Assembly: GCA_013176395.1 (NCBI GenBank)
Contig: JABMLP010000008.1
Span: 1,674,001 to 1,738,000, forward strand
Length of the DNA stretch: 64,000 nucleotides
Direction of reading: 5' to 3'
DNA from: Venturia oleaginea
Taxonomy: Eukaryota; Ascomycota; Dothideomycetes; Venturiales; Venturiaceae
The notes below the pieces were generated by a model. The model saw only the letters and a program-made list of their open reading frames with translations. It was not told the DNA's origin and ran no database searches. Every line of letters begins with the position of its first letter. Within the stretch, counting starts at the first letter, position 1. The position numbers and the translations under genes are program-made. Shown in pieces: positions 43,640-53,204 of the stretch.

Positions 43640-45108
43640 TCAATTCCCAGCACTAACACCCTCCTGCACCCCCTCACACCCAATATCCACAGCACCACTT
43701 ACTTCCAAAAAGTCCTCCAGCTCTTCACTAACCGTCTTCAATTTCTCCTTGACACTCTCCACCCCCTCAAACCCCACAATATGCCGCGCAGGCGGATTAT
43801 CATGGCCCCCAATCGCCGCAATTGCAAACACAGTCTCAACAATAAGATCATGCTCCACGCCCCTCGGTAAAGACGGATACAACGACGAAATAGTAGAAGG
43901 TATGGAACGCATCGCCCGAGCTGGGTTTCTCGCCCTGTGTCGACGGGGTGTGGCGGGTAGATGGTGAATCATGATCTTGAGCATCATCTTGGGTATGGCC
44001 TAGGCCGTCGAAGCGGTCGAGGATACCGCTCATGAGGTCGCGGGCCATGGGGGCGGGGTTGATGTCTTGGGCGTATTCGGGCATGGGTGGGGCGGAGGTG
44101 ATGCGGTTTGTTAGGACGTTGATTTCGAGATTTGGTTGGATTATGGTCATTTTTATGTTGAAGGGGGCGACTTCGTAGGCGAGGCTCTGTATACCACACA
44201 TAAGAGTTAGTATTTGCTGGAATTCCTTTGGCAGGACTGGGTGGTTGGTTGTAGGGAAGGAGGAATTGTACGTACATCGCAATATCCTTCCAATGCCCAT
44301 TGTGAAGAGCAGTACATCGCGAATCCGGGCGTTCCAAGATGAGCTGTGATTCCAGTCATAGCAACGATATGCCCATTTCTTTTCTCCCTCATACTCGGTA
44401 GAACAGCTTTAACCACGTTCACCGGTCCAAAGAAATTCGTCTCGAACTGATCCCGAACAAGTGTTTGTGTCCGATTCGTCTGCGACAATTCTTCAATACT
44501 TCCCACCAACGCCTCACTCTTACAAATAAATAAGATATCAATCCGTCCAAACGCCCCCAATGCCTCAGCAACAGCCGACTGAGTCTCGGCTATATTCCTA
44601 CTTCCATTAGCCCCATCCCCAAATCAACAAGCACAGAAAGAAGGAAGAAAAAAGCAAGAACAGGAAAAACCAACCTCCCATCCAACCTAACAACCCGAAA
44701 CCGATCCCTCCACCTCTTCCTCCTCTTCTGCCTAATCTCACCCTTCTCCTCTCCCTCCCCCTCTTTCTCGCCACCCAACTCCATGCCCTCCAATCCTCCA
44801 TCAACACTCCCCTCTCTCGTATCATCCACTTCCCCAACCTCATCCCTCCCCTCCCTAGCAACCTCCCCCATAAACCTCCTCAATCCCTCCCCACGCGCCG
44901 CCTCAAACTCAGAAGGCAACGTCCCAGCAACGACATAATCACCATGTTCCAGTAAATACCTACTCAAAGCAATCGCAACAGGCGCAAGCCCATCCGTCAT
45001 GAACCAAACGCGTGGGGCATTGTGAGGGGGGTATTGAGGTATCTTCGGGGGTGCGGCGGCGGCGGTGGTCGTGGTCGTGGGGCGGGGGGAAGGCGGTGTA
45101 GTCCCCAT
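43640..45108 (-). pseudogene. Short-chain dehydrogenase/reductase-like protein, degenerate active site, one-base frame break
   Basis: SDR-fold protein. Exons on the minus strand: 45108-44675, 44597-44276, 44186-43640. Visible: RVWFMTDGLAPVAIALSRYLLEHGDYVVAG, in which the TGxxxGxG cofactor motif is altered to TDGLAP; FGRIDILFIC; NFFGPVNVVKAVLP; GHIVAMTGITAHLGTPG; the active-site region AMYCSSQWALEGYCD, in which the YxxxK lysine is Gln; and LAYEVAPFNIKMTIIQPN. Near 43890-43920 the frame must move by one base to reach IVETVFAIAAIGGHDNPP and ARHIVGFEGVESVKEKLK, which finish the family's usual C-terminus. Deleting one base gives about 433 aa. There is no intron that can explain it. Related fungal proteins, as I recall, also lack the lysine, so the fold may have a non-enzymatic role. 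Confidence 0.75.
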
Positions 45109-46496
45109 CGTTACTGATGTGCGCAGCGAGATATCCTCTGCGTTATCGAGGTAGCATCGTTGGGATCGATTGGTGTTGGGATCGGACGGGTCGAGACGGG
45201 ACGAGACGAGACGAGACAAGGGATCGCGATGATCTTTGGTTGTGAAATGTTGAGATCTTGGTTGTCGCGTGGAGAACGTGAAACGTGGATGTAGGGATGT
45301 GGGGCAGATGGCGGCAGCTCCCGCTTTTCCGCATTGAGGCTCTTTCGAAGCCTTGTCCTTGATGGTTATGGTCGATGGAGGTTAATCCAGGCTAGTTATC
45401 AAGTAGTTATTATCTTTTTACAACCATTGTAGTTTATTCGTTCCCCCCTTGAATAAAGAGACGCAAATGGACCTCAAAAAAACACTTCAAAGAATGTACA
45501 AGAACATCTAGCGAGGGACAGTGGTCAATAATTTTCAGGCATAAGAACAGTCAATTTAGATAGACATTTCAGATGATTAATTACGAAGCCCATAACAGCT
45601 TGTTCTCGATTCCATTGAAACAGTCATCACCAGCAGACTACACCCAAGGAAGAACAATGCAAAAGTCAAGCAGGAAACTGAATACTTCCCACGTTCATAA
45701 ATCCACCCGTCCCCACCTTACGAGATGCCCACAGTTACAAGACCAACCCAATCATGGCATCCAACGAATCATAGCCCCTAGAATGGCCAGCTCCCAAACA
45801 AACAAAACCCCAACCCGAAAGCAAACGAGAGGGAAACAAGTCGGAGAAAGGCATCGAATACAATTCATTTACGAATCATTCTGGATATGTTGCGTCTGTG
45901 GAAACATCCATGATAACATCGACAACGTCGCTGAGCCAATTTGTGATTCATCAACATATCCTGGGAAGACTAATACGGAGGAGAGTGGGTGATGATGGGC
46001 CGTATGAGAAGTGTGGCCAATGCACTGAGTTTGATGCTACGAACCTGGCTTCGTTCCAGAAGAGGAAGAATTTGATTGTATTGAAGCAGGGGGAAACGAT
46101 AGGAATGGGACAACAAGGCAAGGTTTGAAGATTCTATCGATTGTCTGTTCCGGGTGCATTGGCAAGGAATCTCTTCTTGATGCTTGATGGCTGGTGTTTG
46201 CTGTGTCCAGTCCTAAGCCTGAAATAAGGATTGTAAAGTCTTTGCTCATATAATTTAGGAGCAACTCACTCGTTCTGGCCCAAACTTCGACATACCATTC
46301 TGCATCATCAGCGGCCAAGAAAAAGATAATGTTGCAGCAGAACTGAATCCAATATTAATCACCCAATTATCCATTATGGTTCTCGTTTCTGACTACGGAA
46401 GTTTGATGCGCCCAGACAGGGCGTTGAGAGATTTGGCTGCCTTGAAATTGCGGACAACTTCATGTTTTTTCTGATTTCCAAGACTGTAAGAGAAGA
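45109..46496. other. Intergenic with one weak small-protein candidate
   Basis: Plus-strand frame 45573-45992 (best start at 45783) contains a Cys pair patch, FWICCVCGN, and a following Cys. An overlapping frame to 46128 carries CGQC, which would complete a zinc-ribbon-like pattern after a frame change near 45985. Similar small fungal proteins with paired CxxC exist, but I cannot support a gene call. A direct CGGGACGAGACGAGACGAGAC repeat lies near 45188-45218. Confidence 0.3.
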
Positions 46497-47858
46497 CTAC
46501 CGTGTTCCTTGGGGAACCCATGTTGTTGGTGAAATCGGAGCCAAAGTCTTGCCATCCTCCGCAACCTCAAGTTCTCCCTCCATGCTCAATCTGACACCCG
46601 GCATTCCGCCGCGGAACAATTCTCTGATAATGCTTCCCTCTATAATTGTCTGTTCAATGATCCCCTCAACATGCCACGGCTCAACGCGGCCATACCAGAT
46701 ACCCTTTCCTTTCAGTGGATGCTTTGCTAGCGTGTGGCCTTTGTAGTATTTTGGGAAATAGATGATGAGATTTCCGGCCCATTTGTGACCGCCAATGTGA
46801 GAAATAAGCCCAACGCGCGCGCGCAATTTGTCCCTCTCGGAGGAATTCGATTTTGATTCACCTTTTCGAAGTAATTGTTTGCCGGCGCTGCTCTCCACGA
46901 CTTCAATACCGAAATTCGGTAATTTCTCCTCAAACTCTGCTTGCAGGAGTGGCCCCAAGATGCCGCATCTCTCATCTCGGTTGCCGTGTCCACAAATCAG
47001 TATCACTACGTCCATCACAGACGCTTGTTCGAGAAGAAATTCCTGACCTCGCCGGAGATGGTCTAGTAAACTCGTATCTTTTGCCAGCGTCGCCGTCTCT
47101 TGCAACTCTGGATGTAGCTTTTTTGACGCAACGAAATTCTTGATGAAGCGACGAATATAGGAGTAGAATGTCTGGACATCGTTTGTTGCAGGGATGGTAA
47201 CGTGTTTCCCACTGGGAAAAGTGTAGATGGATGTGGCCGTTCGAGGAGCTCGTGCTGTTGGAGGGAGGAAGGTCCGGGTTTCGACATTGGTGGCTAGAAC
47301 ATCGAGACGTGGGATTGATAGAGCTTTGTTCTTTTTTGTTTGGGCTTCCTCTCCGCCATCTGTGACGTCCAAGTTCACGCCCAAACGCTGGGGCCTTCGT
47401 TCCCATGAATCTTGGTCGTTTTTGGAGGCAAATGGGTTGCCACGGGTGTGCATAGGCTTGAAGCTAGAATTGGAGACCAAGACGCTTTGACTGGGCTGTG
47501 ATAGGCATGTTAGTATTCGCAGCCATATTCAGACAGAGTAATATCATGCATTGTAGAACTCTCCAAATCTCCGACTGCCATCTGGCCGTGGCGTGACATT
47601 CAAGAAATATCTCAAAGCCTGATATGCGGCTCCAGTGTCGTGATCATCATCCAGCCGACTGCTCCATTCGCTGGTCCCAGTCGAGACTATTACGTGCTCG
47701 TCGTAGTAAGGCTTTGTCATGGGAGATATATGATCAATGTCGAGACCTTCGGGTGTTGGTCTGCACTCGCAGGACGGCTCAGGGCAGAGTTCGACTGTGG
47801 GGAGAGAGCGTGTTTCTCGTTTGGCGCGTAGTGCCGCTGATGAATATATTGTGGCCAT
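46497..47858 (-). CDS. AIM32: AIM32-like thioredoxin-like [2Fe-2S] protein
   Basis: Member of the Aim32/Apd1 family of thioredoxin-like ferredoxins, whose [2Fe-2S] cluster is held by two Cys and two His; yeast Aim32 is mitochondrial. Two exons. The first, from 47858, reads CPEPSCECRPTPEGLDIDH and ends near 47555. The second begins about 47490 and runs to 46497. Family blocks: ICGHGNRDERCGILGPLLQ (Cys ligands), GLISHIGGHKWAGN (HxGGH, His ligands), YGRVEPWHVEGIIEQTI and ELFRGG. The junction is unusual: either a GC donor after FYN, or a weak GTTCTA donor a few bases upstream paired with CCCAG. Start at 47858 (MATIYSSAALRAKRE) gives a targeting-like basic N-terminus; an in-frame ATG at 47960 is possible. 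It is divergent from the HemK/MTQ1-like gene. Confidence 0.87.
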
Positions 47859-48129
47859 GATCGAGTAGGTTGCCGAGTTGAGCGGCTCAGAATGGCCTGA
47901 CCACTTCGGCGCATCACAAACAGTATAGGATTGGCATTGTTGTTGTTGTTGCTCGAGCATTAGCGCAGTCTTGCGGAGTCGGGGGCGAATTCAATTGTTC
48001 CCTTGGAATAAATGCCAGTCTGATATATTTGCCATGCAACTAATAAAGCCGGTCTCAGATATACTCACAGCTCATCTCCATGCGAATTTCTCGGCGCGTC
48101 TTCATCAACCTCCTCACCACCACAATTAC
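47859..48129. promoter_or_regulatory. Short bidirectional upstream region, AIM32 / MTQ1-like
   Basis: About 270 bases between the preferred start codons of two divergent genes with probable mitochondrial products. If the longer AIM32 start is used, the gap is about 170 bases. A CAACAACAACAA-type tract lies at 47935-47955, coding only if the longer start is real. Confidence 0.45.
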
Positions 48130-49343
48130 ATGCCGCGACTTGCTCATCGACTCCTCCGGACGGCGGCCAAAGAGAATCCTCTTCTTCCCCTACTGCTACG
48201 TCCATGTCGTGATCTTCCATCTGCGCGCCGTGAGCTGCAATGGCTGACCGAACATGCCATCCAGCCGCTCAGTTTCAAAGGCACGCGCACGCGAAAGGAA
48301 TGGTGGCCTATTCTACACAGATATTGTCAAGATCGAGGTCGGGGAAAGCCGTTACAGTATATATTAGGATCAGAGTGGTTTGGTCCTATCGAATTAAACT
48401 GTCAACCAGGTGTACTGATTCCAAGGTAAGCTAAATAGAAGGACGAACTCGGGCTCAAAGCTGACGGAGCGTCTTCAGGCAAGAAACTGCAGCTTCGATA
48501 TTGTATCTTATTGAAACAATTCATACCCGCGCTCGATTTAATACGGGTCACAATACTCTCAGAGTTCTGGATCTATGCACGGGCACCGGATGTATTCCTC
48601 TACTCCTTGCCCATGAGTTTGATCGTAATCGTACTACTACATCTGTAAGACTTGGGCATGTACTCGGAGCCGATATATCTCTGGATGCATGTACAATCGC
48701 AAATGAGAATTGGCGTGGTCAATTTAATCTGTATCAACATAAAGCAAGCCTGAAAAGCTTGCACCGACACCACCAACAGGAGCTCCTGAAAGTGGCCTTC
48801 GTGCGAGCAGATGTCTTGGCGTATCCCGAGCTGCCATCTTCCAGATACAAAACCGGTTTCAAGCCACCCGAAAATGGTATTGACCTCCGAAACGTCCTGA
48901 AAAGAAGCGGTAGTGGTACGGAGTGGGACCTGCTGATTTCCAACCCTCCGTACATTTCACCCAAAAACTTCTACACAACTACAAGTCGTTCCGTGCGCAA
49001 TTTCGAGCCAAAGCTTGCTCTCGTCCCGCCTCAGTTGAAGCCCGGTCTCACCGATGAACAACAGGGTGACCTGTTCTATCCCCGTCTCCTGCATCTCGCC
49101 GATAAATTCAAATCAAAAATGCTGTTGATGGAAGTCGCAGATCTGGCCCAGGCTGAACGGGTGGCTGCAATGGCGCAGAAACGTGATTGTTGGAGCGGTG
49201 TGGAAATATGGTGTGACCAGCCTGGGATGCCATGGCGGGAGTCGAAGTTGCACAACGTACCTATTCTTGGACAGGGACATGGCAGGAGTGTTTTCTGTTG
49301 GAGGGATATGGAGATGACATCCTCGATCAAACAAACTGGCTAA
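48130..49343 (+). CDS. MTQ1: HemK/PrmC-type N5-glutamine methyltransferase (MTQ1-like)
   Basis: SAM-dependent methyltransferase that modifies the Gln of the GGQ motif in peptide-release factors; the targeting-like N-terminus (MPRLAHRLLRTAAK) points to the mitochondrial form. Two exons, 48130-48425 and 48479-49343, 53-bp intron, 386 aa. Motif I is LDLCTGTGCIPLLLA (about residues 129-143), the acidic post-I region VLGADIS, and the substrate-Gln-binding NPPYIS at about 254-259, the signature of the family. The N-terminal helical part has PLQYILGSEWF, also typical. An insertion with basic and His residues (about 185-235) between motif I and NPPY is longer than in bacteria. The frame is open upstream to 47971, but 48130 gives the best presequence. 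Confidence 0.9.
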
Positions 49344-51871
49344 TATTGGACTCAACGGGGTTTGCCAGTACCAGCTCACAAGATTTTCGTCTTTCACCGC
49401 CACAAATCGTCTTGGTAGTACCGGCCAGACCAACGCATCTGCTTCTTGTGTAACGGCTCTTTAACGACAATTCTCAATCATGACTAATCACCTCTTATTC
49501 GGCAACGAAGTGTCTACACCGCGAAGATTCTTACATTCGTATCACGATTGCTGACATAATCGCTGTGGCAAGCCTTTTCCTTCCATGGTTTCTGATGAAC
49601 CTGAAGCTAATGCGGCTCTGGTACCCGCGATTGGTACGATCTCATTGGTCAACCTTTCACCAGCAAAATTCAACCCGCCTCCATGCTACTCGCCTCTATC
49701 ACGAATGAAAGAGGCCACTGTATCTACACACACCGCCAGATTGATCGAGAGGCAAACGACTAAAGCAAACAATCGTTTAGGCCTTTCGTGTACCCTATCA
49801 AATTATGTCGGGCAGACATATGAAGAGCTGACCGTTTTGATTTCTCGCTTTCAAATTTCTCATTGAACAGTTTTTCATTTCCCAACTCTGCTATACCAGC
49901 GCCCTTGTGGTGTCTGCTAGCAGATTTATTCTTGCCCTTATGTTCGCTATATATACTCTTTCTTTCTATGTACCGTTTTTTTTTTTTGGGCATATATGTC
50001 GTATCAACACGCCAGCTCCACTGTTTGGGCATTGCCTTTGTGTTTGCTGCTTGTCTGCGAATCAAGCATGGACCGTCGCTCTTTACCCGATGATACCTCT
50101 GCGTTGGCTGCCTGTCATTGTGGGTTGCAAGCTAACCTAAAAGGTTGGACAAAGCTTACAAAAACCAGGCAGCATAGTCTCGAGCCCAATCAACGATGCT
50201 GCTCGCGGGAGAAAACCAAGTACGTGTCTCAACTCACACGCAATCTGGATTGGCAAGATTGCTGTCATGGGTCTACCATACAGGTGACTCAGTTTCTTGT
50301 AATTGAGTGCGTGTCTCAACTATGGTAGGGGCAATACGGGCAATTTACGGGATGTAAATAGGCGTTATAGTACCGCACTCGATGGGTAAAGGATCCAAAC
50401 CCAACACCACACAACGACTCGGACGACAACCAGGCTGGCGATCAAGGCCAGGCCGAAGATATCTCCCATGAGGACAACAATGGCCAGCCACAGCCAAATC
50501 CTCATGCCGATGCTCTTAACTCAACTTCTACCATCACATGGTGGAATGGTGGAATGGTGGAATGGATCTGGCATCGTTCTTTAAGCATGCAGCAGAGACT
50601 GTGCACGATATACATGACGAGAATGTGTCGGCAACAAGCTTCTCACTTCATGGAGAGCAGTGTCAACATTCAAAGCCACCAAGCAGAGCCAATGAACGAA
50701 GGGTATGGAGGATCTCTCTTTGTTCTTCTAGACCTTGACAAGTGGCTCAACTGTCATTTCTATATACTCCTGAGAAGCGCCACCGAACTTTATGTGCTTC
50801 CTTATTTCCTTCCTTTGCCTACGGCATCAGTACTGCCGTCGACTTTTCTTATTCTTTTTGTACACGCTTTGCAGTGCTCTTTCACGGTGTGTGAATACAT
50901 ATATATGTATATATATATATACATACATTGGTAAGTGCTACTTCCTCTTTCTGACTTGGCCCAGCTCCCCTGAGCTAACTTTCGGCAGCTTTCAAAGCCT
51001 GTAAACGGTTCTCATCTGAACCCAGCTGGCTGTGTGGACACCATCACCAAGACAATACCATCGCTGGAGTTGCGCCTCCCAGGGCTCACCCTCGCCTCGT
51101 CAGATCGTCTCTTGGAGCCTCCGGAGTCGAGACGGTCGAAAAATCTAGCCACAAAGCCGAACGAGCTCATCGTCGTAATCGTTCCGCTCATATACCCTGG
51201 TCCAACAGATCCAGGCTTGAACTAAGTAGCTTCCTTTGAGACATGGACCACATACAGGCTGCAGCTGGAGGTGGAAGATCTGAAGGTTCGACTTTCGAAG
51301 ATCGAGTCGCGCAAATATCAAAATCATGTAGATCATAAGTCTTGCCTCGTGCAGTACAAGATGAGTAATGCAAGATGGAGTGCAGCCGACAAGATCTCAT
51401 TCGAGCACGACAATTTCACCATCAATCTGACCAACGACTACGCTATTGGCTTCACTGCGGAGTAACTCACGACCCGACCCGACCCTGATCGGCTATTTTC
51501 TATTTGTTCTTTCTACATCTTTTTCACTTACGTGGAGACATCTCGTGGAGATATCTTGTAGAGAGTACAGGGGAAGTAAAGATCTAGGACTCGGTTATTT
51601 CTTATAGGTTCCTTCGACCTATTTTGATCTCTTATACCTCCGCTCTCAGGACTGTAGAACGGGGATAAGGATATATTAGAGGATCTAGACGCAAACGGCG
51701 CAAAACAACTTGAAGTAGTCGATACCGTATTATACTACGGCCGGTAAAATAACTGAGAGAGTAATATCGAATAGAACATAATCGATTCCTATGTATTAAT
51801 GAACTTGCAAACATTGTTATTCGAAAACTCTATTCGTTTATTCAAGGGAAGTAGTATAGTAATAGGTCTTC
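49344..51871. other. Gene-poor region
   Basis: About 2.5 kb without a gene that I can support. A frame at 51200-51465 has a helical, charged start (EDLKVRLSKIESRKYQNH) with an in-frame stop just before it, and may be a remnant. Simple sequence: ATGGTGGA units at 50538-50562 and a TA/TATG run at 50897-50930. From about 51530 onward the DNA is AT-rich and TA-rich like other repeat-associated parts. TCTTC at 51867-51871 is the left duplication of the next LTR. Confidence 0.4.
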
Positions 51872-52283
51872 TCTTACGCAGAGGCTATGGCTCAAAGTAA
51901 TATAGCTGGATTTGGCTAATCCATACAGTAGGGTTCAAGTGGTCCGGGGCGACAATATCGTATCAAACAAGTGAAGCGAAGCTTGCAAGATATAAGAGTC
52001 GTGAATTGCGCTAAGTAACTAAAAGCAATAGCGAAGTAACTAGAGAGTGAAGATACGAGACACTGAGGGAGCAGAGTCTCGTCCTATATATAGAGATCCA
52101 TCTCCTAAGAAATCCTGCGCTCGTGGCGCTCGCAATCGAGCGCATCGAGCGCGCTCACAACGCTCGCTTTGCCAAGGCTCGAGCGTTCACATGATCCTTC
52201 CGATCCCGTGTAACAACTTACTAATCACAAAGGGAACGCGCCATATATGTCACTAAACGTTCCACGTGACAGTATCCGTAACA
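51872..52283 (+). mobile_element. Solo LTR, family B, copy 2 (empty pogo site)
   Basis: A 412-bp LTR, TCTTACGCAG..CCGTAACA (second base changed from the family's TG), flanked by TCTTC at 51867-51871 and 52284-52288. It matches copy 1 at 9895 along its whole length and has the uninterrupted sequence TTACTAATCACAAAGG at the place where copy 1 carries the pogo element, with the single target TA at 52222-52223. Confidence 0.9.
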
Positions 52284-52288
52284 TCTTC

Positions 52289-52821
52289 TTACATCATAAG
52301 ACGAAAGAGATTGTAGCTAAGTTATTTTCCCGTATACCTAACTCCATACTATAGGTAACGACTAGAGTCGTATACTAGCCTGTCCTTGTAGATAGCTAAT
52401 ATACAACTCGAAGAAGTAATACCTAAACTATAGAAGGCTTAGCTATATCTACTTTAAAACTCGCTCTGGCGGGTAGCAAGGGTAGAGCAAGGATACCATC
52501 TTTACAACTTTGGCCGGAGTATACGGTTCGCGTAGTACGATACAAATACAACGTGAAGTAGAAAGCGAATTGCGAGTACAGGACTTATAGCTACGGACTC
52601 TATTCACTAGAGTAGCTAGTATGTTCTAAGAAGTAAAAGCTTTTCTTACAAAAGAAGATTAAGGACGAGTATTAAATGTCGAAAAGCTGGGGACTATGGA
52701 AAGCCTACCTCTCCTACTTTTTCCAGGACCCATTCCAACCCTGGAATCCGAATACGGCCGCAAACAGCTTCAAGCAACTGCTTCTAGCTAGAATACTCAC
52801 GGATAGGGTCGCCTGTACTAT
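52289..52821. other. Decayed AT-rich repeat DNA between LTR copies
   Basis: No gene. Dense TA/TAG content and no readable frame. It lies between copies 2 and 3 of LTR family B; it could be a mutated part of a retrotransposon, but no gag or pol motif was readable. Confidence 0.35.
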
Positions 52822-52951
52822 TGTTACGTAGAGGCTATGGCTCAAAGTAATCTAGCTGGATTTGGCTAATCCGTACAGTGGGGTTCAAGTGGTCCGAGGC
52901 GACAATATCGTATCAAACAAGTGAAGCGAAGCTTGCAAGATATAAGAGTCG
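52822..52951 (+). mobile_element. LTR family B, copy 3, truncated
   Basis: The first 130 bases of the family B LTR, starting TGTTACGTAG. The copy stops abruptly after GAGTCG at 52951, where a family A LTR begins. The remaining about 280 bases of family B do not resume after the family A copy. Confidence 0.85.
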
Positions 52952-53204
52952 TCTCACGGGGCGGGTTCGGGTATCAGGAGGAAGGAGCAGCAGCGGGAAC
53001 AGGTACCATTCAACAGGCTACATACGAACTGGCAGGCAAACCAACAGGCAGGTTTGACGACAGGATGTAGCTCTTTGAGCTACGGATTGGTTGAAGCCAC
53101 GCAGGCTTTTAAAACCTTTCCTCGGCAAAACTACGGTTCTGCCTTGATCACGTACCGTGGGGCCACCCCAACGGCGGGAGAGACTTGTCCGTCGTACCGT
53201 GACA
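52952..53204 (-). mobile_element. Solo LTR, family A, copy 3
   Basis: A 253-bp copy in the same orientation as copy 2, with outer bases TCTCACGG (family TGTCACGG) and ACCGTGACA. The five bases on either side (AGTCG and CTTTC) do not match, so no target duplication survives; it abuts the truncated family B copy. Confidence 0.85.
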
